The translations under genes were made by a program, and so were the position numbers. The notes beneath the pieces were generated by a model. The model saw nothing but the letters and a program-made list of their open reading frames with translations, was not told the origin of the DNA and ran no database searches. Positions 17,865 to 28,002 of a stretch of 64,000 nt of DNA are shown piece by piece. This stretch comes from an uncultured Paracoccus sp. GTDB lineage: Bacteria; Pseudomonadota; Alphaproteobacteria; Rhodobacterales; Rhodobacteraceae. The stretch is from NCBI GenBank assembly GCA_934533075.1, contig CAKTBJ010000001.1:62001-126000 (forward strand). The letters run 5' to 3'. How positions within the stretch are numbered: position 1 is the first letter of the stretch; the number at the start of each line of letters is the position of its first letter.

Positions 17865-19609
17865 CCCCCGACATCTCGTTCGAGACCACCACCCTCGCCT
17901 CGCCCGAGCATCTGCTGATCGCGCCGCTGCTGATCCCGCTGCTGGCGGGCACGCTGATGCTGTTCTACAACGACCGCCGCCGCTGGCTGAAGCTGGGCAT
18001 CGGGATGGCCTCGGTCGTGGCGATGCTGCTGGTGTCGATCCAGCTGATCGACCGCATGCATGGCGAAGGCGAGATGCGGCTTTACCTGCTGGGCAACTGG
18101 CCGATGCCGATGGGCATCCTGCTGGTTCTGGACCGGCTGTCGGCGATGATGGTGCTGCTGACCGGGCTGCTGGCGCTGCCGGCGCTGCTCTATACCGCCG
18201 CCGGCTGGCAGGGGAAGGGGCAGCATTACCACTCGCTGTTCCAGTTCCTGCTGTTCGGGCTGAACGGCGCCTTCCTGACCGGCGACGTGTTCAACCTGTT
18301 CGTGTTCTTCGAGGTGATGCTGGCGGCCTCCTACGGCCTGATGCTGCATGGCAGCGGACCCGAGCGGATCAAGGCCGGGCTGCTGTATATCGCCATCAAC
18401 CTGGCGGCCTCGCTGCTGTTCCTGATCGGGGCGGCGCTGATCTATGGCGTGGCCGGCACGCTGAACATGGCCGAGATCTCGCGCCTGCTGTCGGACCTGC
18501 GGATGGAGCAGCGGCCGCTGTTCATGACCGGCACCGGGTTGCTGGGGCTGGCCTTCCTGGTCAAGGCGGCGATCTGGCCGGTCTGCTTCTGGCTGCCGCG
18601 CACCTATGCCACCGCCTCGCCGCCGGCGGCCGCGATGATGGCGATCATGTCCAAGGTCGGCGTCTACGCCATCCTGCGGCTGGCGATGCTGTTTTATGCC
18701 CCCGGCTCGGGCGGGATCGAGGGTTTCGGCGGGCCGGTCCTGGCCATTCTCGGCATCGCCACGATGGCCTATGGCATCAGCGGGGTGCTGTCGGTGCCGG
18801 GGCTGGCGCTGAAGGCGGGCTATATCGCGCTGATCTCCTCGGGCACGGTGATCGCCATCACCGGCTTCGCGCTGATCGGCGGGGGCGAGCGGATGCTGGC
18901 CGGGGCGCTTTACTATATGGTCGGCTCGACCGTGGCGATCAGCGGGCTTTACCTGCTGGCCGAGCCGCTCTCGCGCGAGGCGCCCGACGACAAGGATGCC
19001 GACACCCAGCCCGAGCCGGAGGACAGCCTGCCCGAATGGGGTCCGATGGGCCTTGGCGCGGTCGAGGACGACGACGCGCCCGTCACCACGCTGCCGGCCT
19101 CGACGCTGGGGCTTGCAGTGTCGTTCATGCTGCTGGTGGGCTTCCTGGCCGGGGTGCCGCCCTTTGCCGGCTTCATCGGCAAGTTCGCCATGATCTCCGG
19201 CATGCTGTCGGACACCGCCGACCTGCGGGGCAGCAACCCCACCATCGTCTGGGCCTTCGTCGCGGTGCTGCTGGTCTCCAGCCTCGCCGTGCTGATCGCG
19301 CTTCTGCGCTTCGGGATCGCGCGGTTCTGGGTGGCGCCGGGCGACCGCATCCCGGTGCTGGCGCTGGAAACCGCGCCCGTCATCATCCTGCTGCTGATGC
19401 TGCTGGACCTGACAGTGCAGGGCAATCAGGCCATGCGCTACACCCAGATCACCGCCCGCGACCTGCTGGCGCCGCCGGCCTATGCCGGGCCGGTGCTGAC
19501 CGTCTCGCCCACCGCCGATCCCAGACCCGAGAACGGCGCCGAATGGATGGAAAACTATCCCGAGCGCGGCGAGCCGCAGCCTGAAGGCGCGGCGGAGGGC
19601 CGGCCATGA
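17861..19609 (+). CDS. mrpD: Mrp antiporter subunit D
   Basis: A 582-aa membrane subunit homologous to complex I NuoM/NuoN, with about 14 spans. It carries the channel signature NLFVFFEVMLAASYGLMLHG and the buried-lysine helix FLVKAAIWPVCFWLPRTYATASPP. A long acidic loop (residues ~375-410, rich in Asp and Glu) precedes the last spans; this loop is longer than in Bacillus MrpD and resembles other alphaproteobacterial PhaD proteins. ATG at 17861 overlaps the mrpC stop. It is the second proton-conducting subunit of the complex. Confidence 0.95.
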   Translation: MTPDISFETTTLASPEHLLIAPLLIPLLAGTLMLFYNDRRRWLKLGIGMASVVAMLLVSIQLIDRMHGEGEMRLYLLGNWPMPMGILLVLDRLSAMMVLLTGLLALPALLYTAAGWQGKGQHYHSLFQFLLFGLNGAFLTGDVFNLFVFFEVMLAASYGLMLHGSGPERIKAGLLYIAINLAASLLFLIGAALIYGVAGTLNMAEISRLLSDLRMEQRPLFMTGTGLLGLAFLVKAAIWPVCFWLPRTYATASPPAAAMMAIMSKVGVYAILRLAMLFYAPGSGGIEGFGGPVLAILGIATMAYGISGVLSVPGLALKAGYIALISSGTVIAITGFALIGGGERMLAGALYYMVGSTVAISGLYLLAEPLSREAPDDKDADTQPEPEDSLPEWGPMGLGAVEDDDAPVTTLPASTLGLAVSFMLLVGFLAGVPPFAGFIGKFAMISGMLSDTADLRGSNPTIVWAFVAVLLVSSLAVLIALLRFGIARFWVAPGDRIPVLALETAPVIILLLMLLDLTVQGNQAMRYTQITARDLLAPPAYAGPVLTVSPTADPRPENGAEWMENYPERGEPQPEGAAEGRP

Positions 19610-20094
19610 AGCACGTCATCCCGCATCCGCTGATGTCCTTTGCGCTCTGGCTGGTCTGGATGATGCTGACCCGGTTCTCGCCGGGCATGGCGGTGCTGGG
19701 CGGGGGGGTCGCGCTGGCCGCCGGCTGGGCGATGACCCGGTTGCAGATGCCCGAGGTGCGGGTGCGCAACTGGCGCAAGGCCGGAGTGCTGCTGGGCGTG
19801 GTGGCGGTGGACGTGCTGCGCTCGAACATCGCGGTGGTGAAGCTGATCCTCGCCGGGCCGAAGGCCTGCGCCCGCCGCGCCAGCTTTCTGGAGTTGCAGC
19901 TCAAGCTGCGCGACCGGCACGGGCTGGCGGTGCTGGCGATCATCATCACCTCGACCCCCGGCACGACATGGGTGGAATACGACCCCGAAAGCGGGCGGCT
20001 GCTGATGCATGTCCTCGATCTGGCCGATGGCGAGGAATTGCGGACGCTGATCCACAACCGTTACGAGGCGCTGTTACAGGAGATTTTCGAATGA
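19606..20094 (+). CDS. mrpE: Mrp antiporter subunit E
   Basis: A 162-aa subunit with an N-terminal pair of membrane spans and a cytoplasmic domain. The stretch VDVLRSNIAVVKLIL and the later IITSTPGTTWVEYDPESGRLLMH are conserved in MrpE proteins. It starts in a 4-bp overlap with mrpD and ends in a 4-bp overlap with mrpF, so subunit stoichiometry is probably kept by translational coupling. Confidence 0.94.
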   Translation: MKHVIPHPLMSFALWLVWMMLTRFSPGMAVLGGGVALAAGWAMTRLQMPEVRVRNWRKAGVLLGVVAVDVLRSNIAVVKLILAGPKACARRASFLELQLKLRDRHGLAVLAIIITSTPGTTWVEYDPESGRLLMHVLDLADGEELRTLIHNRYEALLQEIFE

Positions 20095-20372
20095 CCGCGC
20101 TGATCCTTGGAATCGCCTTCGCCTATGCGCAGATCATGCTGGGCGCCGCGATGGCGCTGAGCCTGTGGCGCATGATGGCCGGGCCGCGCGCGCAGGACCG
20201 CGTGCTGGGCCTCGATACGATGTATTTCATCACCCTGCTGCTGATCATGGTGCTGGGGATGCGCAACGGCAGCCCGTTCTTCCTGGAGGCGGCGCTGGTC
20301 ATCGCGCTGCTGGGCTTCGTCACCACGGTCTCGCTGGCCAAGTTCCTGATGCGCGGCGAGGTGATCGAATGA
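20091..20372 (+). CDS. mrpF: Mrp antiporter subunit F
   Basis: A 93-aa subunit with three membrane spans. The conserved block GPRAQDRVLGLDTMY follows the first span, then MRNGSPFFLEAALVIALLGFVTTV. Its ATG at 20091 overlaps the mrpE stop (ATGA) and its own stop overlaps mrpG. Length is standard for MrpF/MnhF. Confidence 0.94.
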   Translation: MTALILGIAFAYAQIMLGAAMALSLWRMMAGPRAQDRVLGLDTMYFITLLLIMVLGMRNGSPFFLEAALVIALLGFVTTVSLAKFLMRGEVIE

Positions 20373-20749
20373 TGCAGTTCGAGACCCTGCCGCTCTGGGT
20401 GGCGGTGATCGTGGCGGCGCTGGTCATCATCGGCTCGACGCTGGCCTTCATCGGCGCGGTGGGGCTGGTCAGCCTGCGCACCTTCTATCAGCGGCTGCAT
20501 GCGCCGACGCTGGGCACGACGATGGGGGTGGTGTCGCTGGCCGCGGCCTCGGCGCTGCTGTTTTCGTTCCTCGGCGGGCGGGTGGTGCTGCACGAGGTGG
20601 TGATCGTGATCCTGGTGATCGCCACGACGCCGGTGACGCTGATCACGCTGGGCCGGGCGGCGCTGCGGCGCGACCGCTCCAAGCAGGATGCCGCGCTGCC
20701 CCTGTCACAGCGGCGCCCCTTCGCCGAGCGTTACCGGCGCAGGCGCTGA
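20369..20749 (+). CDS. mrpG: Mrp antiporter subunit G
   Basis: A 126-aa last subunit with three spans. The motif AFIGAVGLVSLRTFYQRLHAPTLGTTMG is the MrpG/PhaG hallmark (broken here only by length). Two ATG codons in a row (20369, 20372) overlap the mrpF stop. The C-terminal ~25 residues are basic and polar. Its end overlaps by 19 bp the end of a flavoprotein gene on the other strand, so the operon stops without a terminator of its own. Confidence 0.94.
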   Translation: MMQFETLPLWVAVIVAALVIIGSTLAFIGAVGLVSLRTFYQRLHAPTLGTTMGVVSLAAASALLFSFLGGRVVLHEVVIVILVIATTPVTLITLGRAALRRDRSKQDAALPLSQRRPFAERYRRRR

Positions 20750-21918
20750 GCCGCCGCGCGCCCGGCATGGCGCCCCGAGGCGAGGCAGAGGCTGAGCAGA
20801 TAGCCGCCGGTCGGCGCCTCCCAGTCCAGCATCTCGCCGGCGGCGAAGATACCGGGCAGGGCGCGCAGTTCCAGACTGTCGGTCAGGCCGGCGGCGGCAA
20901 TGCCCCCGGCGGAGGAGATGGCGCGGTCCAGCGGCATCGGGGCCTTGAGCGGCATCGGCAGCGATTTCAGCACCTTGGCCCATGCGGCGGCGCCTGAGGG
21001 CCGCCCGCCCCATTCCAGCGCCAGCGCCGCGCGCAGCGGGTCGCCCAGCACGCGGCGCAGGCGGTTGCCCAGCGACTGCCTGGCCGGCACCCTGGCCAGC
21101 CTTGCCGCCAGGGCCGCTTCCGAAAGGTCCGGGGCGAGGTCCAGCACGGCCTGCGCCCCGTCGCGAATCACCATCGACAGCGGATAGAGGCCGCCGCCTT
21201 CGATGCCTGCCGGGGTAACGACCCATTCGCCCCGGCTTTCCAGCCCGCCGGCGCTCAGCCGCGTGCCCTTGACCGGCTGCCCGAAGAACCGCGCCATCTG
21301 TGGCGACCAGTCGACCCGGAATCCCATATTCGCAGGCCGGAAGGGGGCGATGGCCACGCCCTTCGCGGCCAGGATCGCCGCCCAGTCGCCGGTGGAGCCG
21401 AGGCGCGGCCAGCTGGCGCCGCCCAAGGCCAGCACCGCAACGCGGGGGGTGATTCGCCTTGGGCCGTCGAGCGTGTCGAACAGGAACGCGGCCCCGTCCA
21501 GCCCGGTCCAGCGCCAGCGGCGGCGCAGATCCGCGCCCGAGGCCGCCAGCCGCCCCAGCCATGCCCGCAGCAGGGGCGAGGCCTTCATGCCGACCGGAAA
21601 CGCCCGGCCCGTCGAGCCGGTGAACATCGCCACGCCCAGCCCCTCGGCCCAGGCGCGGATGGCCTCGGGCGGGAACTCATTCAGAATCGACTGCGTATCC
21701 AGCGGGTTGGCACCCCAGCGGATATGCCGGGCGATGGCGGCGGCATCCTCGTCGCGGGTCAGGTTAAGGCCCGACTTGCCGGCCATCAGGAACTTGCGGG
21801 CCGGCGAGGGCATGGCTTCGGCGATCACCGGCGCATGGCCGGCATTGGCCAGCATCTCGGCGGCGGCCAGCCCCGCCGGACCGGCCCCGATCACCAGCGC
21901 GGCGGTGTCCTCGGTCAA
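20731..21918 (-). CDS. NAD(P)/FAD-dependent oxidoreductase, HI0933/YhiN family (TIGR03862-like flavoprotein)
   Basis: A 395-aa flavoprotein. The N-terminus has the dinucleotide fold LVIGAGPAGLAAAEMLANAG followed by the family motif KFLMAGKSGLNLT; the C-terminus has PGIFAAGEMLDWEAPTGGYLL, the FAD-binding end of HI0933-like proteins. The enzyme activity of this family is not established. No ATG precedes the conserved N-terminus closely. The best start is TTG at 21918, overlapping the holA stop by 4 bp (TTGA). It is the last gene of the DUF3576/leuS/lptE/holA group and its 3' end overlaps mrpG by 19 bp. Confidence 0.85.
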   Translation of the reverse strand: MTEDTAALVIGAGPAGLAAAEMLANAGHAPVIAEAMPSPARKFLMAGKSGLNLTRDEDAAAIARHIRWGANPLDTQSILNEFPPEAIRAWAEGLGVAMFTGSTGRAFPVGMKASPLLRAWLGRLAASGADLRRRWRWTGLDGAAFLFDTLDGPRRITPRVAVLALGGASWPRLGSTGDWAAILAAKGVAIAPFRPANMGFRVDWSPQMARFFGQPVKGTRLSAGGLESRGEWVVTPAGIEGGGLYPLSMVIRDGAQAVLDLAPDLSEAALAARLARVPARQSLGNRLRRVLGDPLRAALALEWGGRPSGAAAWAKVLKSLPMPLKAPMPLDRAISSAGGIAAAGLTDSLELRALPGIFAAGEMLDWEAPTGGYLLSLCLASGRHAGRAAAQRLRR

Positions 21919-22937
21919 GACCGCGCCCGCATGGCAAGGCGAATCAGCGCCCGCTCCATCAGGGCCATGCCCGGCGCGCGGCCGCCCGAGCGCAGCGCCA
22001 GATCGGTTTCGACCAGCAGATGCAGGGCCTCCTCCAGCTTGGCGGCGCCCCATTCGCGGGCCTGCCGCGCCATGCGGTCGCGGCGGGGGCCGAAAACCGG
22101 CGGCCGCAGCCGCGCCAGCCCGGCCGCCGGGCCTTCGGGATCGCTGGCCGCAGCATGCAGCGCCCGGAAGTGACGCGTGGCCGCGATGGCCAGCGCGACC
22201 GGCGCCGTCCCGGACCCCGCCAGACGCTGCATCAGCAGCACCAGCCGGTCGGCGCGGCCCTCGGCGGCAGTCTCGACGATCTCGTCGATCTCGGCCTCGA
22301 TGGTGGCGGGGGCCATCAGCGCGATCTCGGCCGGGGTCAGCGGCGCGGGGTCGCCATGCTTGTAAAGGCCGATCTTTTCAATGGTCTGGCGCAGGTCGCC
22401 GGGGTCCAGCGCACGGGCCAGCAGGCCCAGTTCGCGCAAGGCTTCGCGCGGGACATCGGGCAGGCCGGCGGCGGCCAGCCATGCCACGATCTCGCCCTCG
22501 CCGGGCGGGTCGTCGTAGAGGGTGGCGATGACGGCGGAAGGGTGCGCCTCGAACAGCTTGCGCAGGGCTGAGGCCTTGCCGAGGCTGCCGGCGGTGGCCA
22601 GCATGACCGCATCGCCCGGCGCCCAGGCGGCCAGAGCGTCCTTGAAGATCGGCGCCACGCCATCGGTGGCCTCCTCGACAAAGACCGCGCGCGGGCCGGG
22701 GAAGAAGCCCACCGCCTTGACCGCATCCAGCAGCGCCGCCGGATCGCGGCGCAGGTCGGCGCCGGACAGGCGGGTCAGGCGCATTTCCTCGTCCGCGCGG
22801 GGTCCGGTCAGGGCGGCAAGGGCCTCGGTGCGCTTCATCGCCACCCGCATCGGGTCGGCGCCGCAGATCAGCAGGGCCGGGCTGCCGGGGTCGGGCCGGG
22901 CCAGGTAGCGCGCGGTCTCGTTCCCCTTCAGCTTCAT
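21915..22937 (-). CDS. holA: DNA polymerase III delta subunit
   Basis: A 340-aa clamp-loader subunit that opens the beta sliding clamp. It begins MKLKGNETARYLARPDPGSP and contains an LLICGADPMRVAMKRTEAL segment in place of a working Walker A, as usual for delta, which does not hydrolyse ATP. The C-terminal domain has the ALAIAATRHFRALHAAASDPEGP helices seen in HolA. It sits 1 bp after lptE, an arrangement (leuS-lptE-holA) shared by many proteobacteria. Confidence 0.93.
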   Translation of the reverse strand: MKLKGNETARYLARPDPGSPALLICGADPMRVAMKRTEALAALTGPRADEEMRLTRLSGADLRRDPAALLDAVKAVGFFPGPRAVFVEEATDGVAPIFKDALAAWAPGDAVMLATAGSLGKASALRKLFEAHPSAVIATLYDDPPGEGEIVAWLAAAGLPDVPREALRELGLLARALDPGDLRQTIEKIGLYKHGDPAPLTPAEIALMAPATIEAEIDEIVETAAEGRADRLVLLMQRLAGSGTAPVALAIAATRHFRALHAAASDPEGPAAGLARLRPPVFGPRRDRMARQAREWGAAKLEEALHLLVETDLALRSGGRAPGMALMERALIRLAMRARS

Positions 22938-22938
22938 G

Positions 22939-23427
22939 TCAGGCCGACAGCGTGCCCAGAAGCCGCGTCACCAGCTGGTCGCCCAGCATCCGCATCAGCC
23001 GGGCGCGGGCGTCGGCCTCGGCGGCGGTGGTGGCGATGGTGGTGCCGGTGGCGGAATAGGAGGTGAAGGCACTGACCGCGCCCTGCGACAGAAGCGCGCC
23101 CGTCGCGCGGTCGGTCAGGCGAAAGTCCAGCGTGCCGTTCAGGGCGTAGCGGGTGGTCACCTGCTCGGGGGTGATGCCCTGCTCGACCACGGCCACGCGC
23201 AGGGCATAGGCGAGGTCGTAGCGGGGGGCCTGCTCCGGTCCCAGCCGCGATGCCAGATGCGCGTTCAGGGCATAGCTGTCGATATCGGTCGGATCGGGCA
23301 AGTGGACGGCGCCGCGCAGCCGGTCGCCGACGCCCCCCGGCGCATAGGCCGGGGTAAAGCCGCAGCCGGCCAGCAAGGCGAGGCTGGCCAGCACCCCGCG
23401 CCGGGTGATGGGGTCAGACCACGACAT
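22939..23427 (-). CDS. lptE: LPS assembly lipoprotein LptE
   Basis: A 162-aa outer-membrane lipoprotein. The lipobox LLAGC (Cys at about residue 22) follows a [10 protein letters not shown] signal, and the mature part starts with [10 protein letters not shown], the usual LptE beginning. It plugs the LptD barrel that inserts lipopolysaccharide in the outer membrane. Identity is supported by position between leuS and holA; overall sequence is poorly conserved in this family. The start overlaps the leuS stop by 14 bp. Confidence 0.9.
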   Translation of the reverse strand: MSWSDPITRRGVLASLALLAGCGFTPAYAPGGVGDRLRGAVHLPDPTDIDSYALNAHLASRLGPEQAPRYDLAYALRVAVVEQGITPEQVTTRYALNGTLDFRLTDRATGALLSQGAVSAFTSYSATGTTIATTAAEADARARLMRMLGDQLVTRLLGTLSA

Positions 23428-25951
23428 TGACGATGCGCCCCGGCACCACGATCAGCTTCTTCGGCGGCTTGCCCTCGCTGAACCGCGCCACGGCCGGATC
23501 GGCCAGCACCAGCGCCTCGACCTCGGCCGCCGGCATGTCCTTGGGCACGGTGATCTCGGCCCGGCGCTTGCCGTTGATCTGGATCGGCAGGGTCACGCTG
23601 TCATCGACCAGGGCCGCCGGATCGGCCTTCGGCCAGGGCGCATCCACCAGCAGCCCCTCGCCGCCGGCCATGCGCCAGATGTCCTCGGCCAGATGCGGCA
23701 CCATCGGCCCCATCAGCTGCGCGAGGATGCGCAGGGTTTCGCGGCGCGATTCGCCACCGGCGGGGGATTTGCCGATGGCATTGGCCAGCTCGTAGAGCTT
23801 CGCCACCGCCTTGTTGAAGGCAAAGCCCTCAATGGCGGCGGTCACGTCGGCGATGGCGCGGTGGGTGGCGCGGGTCAGGGCGGGATCCTCGCCGCCCTCG
23901 CGGGCCTCGTCGGCCAAGCGCCAGACGCGGGCGAGGAATTTATGCGCGGCCTCGGCGCCGGAGGCAGTCCATTCCACATCGCGCTCCGGCGGGCTGTCCG
24001 AGAGCATGAACCAGCGCGCGGTATCGGCGCCGAAATTGGCCACGATGTCGACCGGATCGACCACGTTCTTCTTTGATTTCGACATCTTGGCCGAGGGGAT
24101 GACCTCGACCGCGGTGCCGTCGGCCAGCCTGCCGTCGGTCACGTCCTCCGGCAGGTGATAGACCGGACGGCCGCGGGCGTCGCGGGTCATGTAGATCTCG
24201 TGCGTCACCATGCCCTGCGTGAACAGCGCGTCGAACGGCTCCTTCGCGGTCGCCGGCAGGTGATTCGTCCGCACCATCGCCCGCGCGAAGAACCGCGAGT
24301 AAAGCAGATGCAGGATCGCATGCTCGATGCCGCCGATATACTGGTCCACGTTCATCCAATAATCGGCATCGGCGCGAACCGTCGGCGTGGCCGCATGCGG
24401 CGCGGTAAAGCGGGCGTAATACCAGGACGAATCGACAAAGGTGTCCATCGTATCGGTCTCGCGCCGGGCCGCCCCGCCGCATTTCGGGCAGGGCACCTGA
24501 CGCCAGTGCGGATGCCGCTCCAGCGGGTTGCCGGGCTGGTCGAAGGTCACATCCTGCGGCAGCAGGACCGGCAGATTCGCCTTGGCTTCCGGCACCACGC
24601 CGCAGGTGTCGCAATGCACCACCGGGATCGGGCAGCCCCAATAGCGTTGCCGCGAGATGCCCCAGTCGCGCAGGCGATACTTGGTCACACCCTCGCCATA
24701 GCCCTGCGCCTCGGCATGCTGGATGGCGGCGGCGACGGCATCCTCGCCGGTCTGGTCGGGCGAGCCGGCAAAGCCGCGCACATAGGTCACGACCTCGGTT
24801 TTCGGGGGCACATAGGGCGCCGCCGCAACCAGCGCATCGGCCTCCTCCAGCGTGGCGCCCTTCGGGCCGAAGGTGGCACAGATCGGCAACCCGTATTTCG
24901 TCGCGAATTCGTGGTCGCGCTCGTCATGCGCCGGGCTGCCGAAGATGGCGCCGGTGCCATAGTCCATCAGCACGAAATTCGCGATCCAGATCGGCAATTC
25001 CCATGAGGGATCAAGCGGATGGCGCACGGTCAGGCCGGTGTCGCGGCCCAGCTTGGGCGCGGTCTCGATGGCTTCCTCGGTGGTGCCGATACGGCGGCAT
25101 TCCTCGGCGAAGGCGGCCACGCCGGCATCCGTCCCGGCCAAGGCCCTGGCCAGCGGATGATCGGCCGAGATCGCCACGAAGCTGGCCCCCATCAGCGTAT
25201 CGGGCCGCGTCGTATAGACCTCGATGCGCCCGAATCCCTCCGGCGCGCCCACCGTCTCGAAATGGAACTGCAACCCGCGCGAGCGGCCGATCCAGTTCGA
25301 TTGCATCAGCCGCACCTTTTCCGGCCAGCCCTTCAGCCCGTCCAGCGCGTCCAGCAACTCGCCCGAATAGTCCGAGATGCGGAAGAACCACTGCGTCAGC
25401 TCGCGCCGCTCGACCGCGGCGCCGGAGCGCCAGCCCTTGCCGTCGATCACCTGCTCGTTGGCCAGCACGGTCATGTCCACCGGGTCCCAGTTGACCATCG
25501 CCGACTTGCGATAGATCAGCCCGGCGTCGAGGAAGTCCAGGAACAGCGCCTGCTGCTGCGCCACATAATCGTCGTCGCAGGTGGCGAATTCGCGGCTCCA
25601 GTCGATGGACAGGCCCAGCGGCTTCAACTGGTCGCGCATGGTGGCGATATTGCCATAGGTCCAGTCGCGGGGATGGCCGCCCTGTTCCATCGCGGCGTTT
25701 TCCGCCGGCATGCCGAAGGCGTCCCAACCCATTGGATGCAGCACGGAAAATCCCTGCGCGCGCTTATACCGCGCCACCACGTCGCCCATCGTGTAGTTGC
25801 GCACATGGCCCATGTGGATGCGCCCCGACGGATAGGGGAACATCTCCAGCACGTAGTATTTCGGGCGCGCGTCGCGGACCGCCTTGAAGCTTTGGGCATC
25901 CTCCCACGCGGCTTGCCAGCGGGGTTCGGATTGCGAGGGGGAATAGGACAT
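23414..25951 (-). CDS. leuS: Leucyl-tRNA synthetase
   Basis: An 845-aa class I synthetase. The HIGH motif appears as HMGH in [19 protein letters not shown] near residue 48, KMSKS as [14 protein letters not shown] near 620. Between them are the CP1 editing domain (with [15 protein letters not shown]) and a zinc finger with paired Cys in CDTCG and CPKCGG. The start at 25951 ([10 protein letters not shown]) is the conserved N-terminus; an open frame extends further upstream but is non-coding in character. It overlaps lptE by 14 bp. Confidence 0.97.
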   Translation of the reverse strand: MSYSPSQSEPRWQAAWEDAQSFKAVRDARPKYYVLEMFPYPSGRIHMGHVRNYTMGDVVARYKRAQGFSVLHPMGWDAFGMPAENAAMEQGGHPRDWTYGNIATMRDQLKPLGLSIDWSREFATCDDDYVAQQQALFLDFLDAGLIYRKSAMVNWDPVDMTVLANEQVIDGKGWRSGAAVERRELTQWFFRISDYSGELLDALDGLKGWPEKVRLMQSNWIGRSRGLQFHFETVGAPEGFGRIEVYTTRPDTLMGASFVAISADHPLARALAGTDAGVAAFAEECRRIGTTEEAIETAPKLGRDTGLTVRHPLDPSWELPIWIANFVLMDYGTGAIFGSPAHDERDHEFATKYGLPICATFGPKGATLEEADALVAAAPYVPPKTEVVTYVRGFAGSPDQTGEDAVAAAIQHAEAQGYGEGVTKYRLRDWGISRQRYWGCPIPVVHCDTCGVVPEAKANLPVLLPQDVTFDQPGNPLERHPHWRQVPCPKCGGAARRETDTMDTFVDSSWYYARFTAPHAATPTVRADADYWMNVDQYIGGIEHAILHLLYSRFFARAMVRTNHLPATAKEPFDALFTQGMVTHEIYMTRDARGRPVYHLPEDVTDGRLADGTAVEVIPSAKMSKSKKNVVDPVDIVANFGADTARWFMLSDSPPERDVEWTASGAEAAHKFLARVWRLADEAREGGEDPALTRATHRAIADVTAAIEGFAFNKAVAKLYELANAIGKSPAGGESRRETLRILAQLMGPMVPHLAEDIWRMAGGEGLLVDAPWPKADPAALVDDSVTLPIQINGKRRAEITVPKDMPAAEVEALVLADPAVARFSEGKPPKKLIVVPGRIVNVVV

Positions 25952-26097
25952 GGACGGCTCCGCGCGGATGGTTGGGGGCGGGATACCAGCGCCCGCCGCC
26001 TTGGTCCAGTCCGGCGCTGTCCCCTCCACACCGGCCGGCGCGGCGCGCATGCGCCCGCGTGCGGGCCGGCCTCGACGGCCGGGCCGCACGCCCCGCC

Positions 26098-26592
26098 TTA
26101 CAGGCGGCTGTCGCGGGCGCGCAACTGGCGGGCGCGGGTCAGGATCGCATCCTCGACGGCGCGCGCGGTGCCGGGCGCCACGGCCGCGCCGCCCGGCCCC
26201 TCCAGCGCCACCTTCAGCGAGCGCGCATCCATCGCCGGGTCCGTCACCCGGATCGTCGCGCGATAGGACCGCCCGCCGCCCGGCGGGGTGCCGTAGCCGG
26301 TCACGATCACCCCGGTGAAGGGGTCGACCGACTGGATCGGCAGGAAATCCAGAACCTCCAGCGAGGCGTTCCACAGATACTTGTTGACCGCCACCTCGCT
26401 GTTGGCGCGCCGGGCGCTGCCGAACAGGTCCCAGATGGAGGATTCCTGCCTGGTGTTGGGGTTGTCGGCGGCGCGTTCCTGGGGCGTGGCCGGGCGCAGG
26501 CTGCCGCAGGCCGAAAGCGTCAGCACCGCCATCAGCGCGACGGGAATCAGGAGCGCGCGCGGGCGCTGGGTCTGGCTGTCCGGTCGGCTCAT
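26098..26592 (-). CDS. DUF3576 domain-containing lipoprotein
   Basis: A 164-aa protein. The signal [25 protein letters not shown] ends in a lipobox LSAC (Cys near residue 31), so it is exported and probably lipid-anchored. The mature region contains [28 protein letters not shown] and [17 protein letters not shown], the conserved blocks of DUF3576. The family has no known function and commonly precedes leuS-lptE-holA in alphaproteobacteria, as it does here at 146 bp. The ATG at 26592 follows GGGGGAAC. Confidence 0.88.
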   Translation of the reverse strand: MSRPDSQTQRPRALLIPVALMAVLTLSACGSLRPATPQERAADNPNTRQESSIWDLFGSARRANSEVAVNKYLWNASLEVLDFLPIQSVDPFTGVIVTGYGTPPGGGRSYRATIRVTDPAMDARSLKVALEGPGGAAVAPGTARAVEDAILTRARQLRARDSRL

Positions 26593-26933
26593 CTGGTCAC
26601 GTTCCCCCTTCTCGGCCCCATTCCTGGCCCATCCTCGGCCTGTTCCGGCCGCGCGGTGCCGCGCCTTGCGCCGGCCGGCCCGCGCGCATCCGGCGCCTGT
26701 CCCTAGTGCTTTAGCGTCAAACCCGCCCGCCCGACAAGCCGGCACCGGCATGCCGGCACGCCACGGGCGCCGCCCCGCCGGTGCCGACTGTGGCTGTATT
26801 GCATCAGCCCGATGGATTCACTGCCACCACAGGCTGGCTTTGGTTGCAATACGCGGCCGGTGGGGCGATCTATCGTTCATTCCCAAGTTGGTTGCGTCCG
26901 ACCTGGGCCAAACGAGAGACATGAGGGAAACCA
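26593..26933. other. Divergent intergenic region between DUF3576 gene and porin
   Basis: No gene is seen in these 341 bases. The half next to the DUF3576 gene is very GC-rich; the half next to the porin is AT-richer and should hold the porin promoter. GTATTGCA at 26796-26803 and its complement TGCAATAC at 26845-26852 form an inverted repeat with 41 bases between. TTGGTTGC is repeated directly at 26840 and 26888. I could not assign -35/-10 boxes with confidence. Confidence 0.5.
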
Positions 26934-27884
26934 ATGAAAAAGTTCCTGATCGCCAGCACCGCGCTTGTCGCCCTGTCGGGCGCCGCCGTGGCTGATATCA
27001 CCCTGTCGGGCGACGCCCAGATCGGCCTGAAATACGACGACGCCCTGTCCGGCGCCGACGAATCCGGCTGGAACGTGCAAAGCCGCGCCCGCCTGACCGT
27101 CACCATGACCGGCGAAACCGATTCGGGCCTGTCCTTCGGTGCGAAATTCCGTCCGGGCCACAGCGGCTACACCGAAAGCCGTGACAACTTCTCCTCCGTG
27201 ACCACCGTCTGGGCCGAGGGTTCCTATGGCAAGATCACCGTCGGCGACGTTGACTCGGCCATCGAGCAAGCCGTGGGCGACCTGGTCGAGGTCGGCAACA
27301 GCGGTCTCGAGTTCTACAACGAGATCTACTACATCGCCACCGACGCCTATGAAGACCACAACAACAAGGGTCTGGTGTATTCGTACAAGTACGGCGATGC
27401 CGAGTTCTTCCTGTCGTTCGAAGACCAGTATGTGGCCTATTCGGGCAACGAATATGCCGGCAACAGCTGGTCGCTGGGTGCGACCTACAGCATGAACCAG
27501 TACAGCTTCGGCATCGGCTACTCGCAAGGCGAAGACTTCGGCGGTGGCGACGTGAAATCGCTGGGTCTGTCGGCCTCGGCGGACTTCAACGGCCTGGTCG
27601 TGAAGGGTCTGTTCGTGCAGTCGAAAGACGACAGCGCCAAGTACAAGCAGTACGGCCTCAGCGCCGACTACACGATGGCGAACGGCGTGGGTGTGAAAGG
27701 CTTCTATCGCATCAACGACTGGACCGACATCCCCGGCAAGGAAAAGATCCTCGGCCTGGGCGCGTCCTACGACCTGGGCGGCGGTGCCTCGGTCAACGGC
27801 GGTCTGGTCCACGTGAAGGACAGCGAGATCGCCGGCAGCCCGTCGCGCACCATCGCCGACTTCGGTGTGAAGTTCGCGTTCTGA
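26934..27884 (+). CDS. Outer-membrane porin (Rhodobacter type)
   Basis: A 316-aa porin. A standard signal peptide MKKFLIASTALVALSGAAVA is followed by ADITLSGDAQIGLKYD, alternating beta strands and many aromatic girdle residues; the protein ends in VKFAF with the terminal Phe required for BAM assembly. Codon use is strongly biased to a few codons (aac, ggc, gtc), as for highly expressed genes. Length and strand pattern fit a 16-stranded general porin as in Rhodobacter capsulatus. A strong terminator follows directly. GAGGGAAACC gives the ribosome-binding site. Confidence 0.93.
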   Translation: MKKFLIASTALVALSGAAVADITLSGDAQIGLKYDDALSGADESGWNVQSRARLTVTMTGETDSGLSFGAKFRPGHSGYTESRDNFSSVTTVWAEGSYGKITVGDVDSAIEQAVGDLVEVGNSGLEFYNEIYYIATDAYEDHNNKGLVYSYKYGDAEFFLSFEDQYVAYSGNEYAGNSWSLGATYSMNQYSFGIGYSQGEDFGGGDVKSLGLSASADFNGLVVKGLFVQSKDDSAKYKQYGLSADYTMANGVGVKGFYRINDWTDIPGKEKILGLGASYDLGGGASVNGGLVHVKDSEIAGSPSRTIADFGVKFAF

Positions 27885-27909
27885 TCCAGCGGATCGAACC
27901 GGAATACGG

Positions 27910-27942
27910 AAAGGGTGGGGTTTTCCCCACCCTTTTCTTTTT
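27910..27942 (+). terminator. Rho-independent terminator after the porin gene
   Basis: AAAGGGTGGGG pairs with CCCCACCCTTT around a TTTT loop and is followed by TCTTTTT, 25 bases after the stop codon. This is the clearest intrinsic terminator in the window. Confidence 0.95.
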
Positions 27943-28002
27943 GCGCGCGAGGCCCTGCCGATGCCCTTGCCCGTGGCCGGCAATCCTTTAGGTTTGCGGA
28001 CC

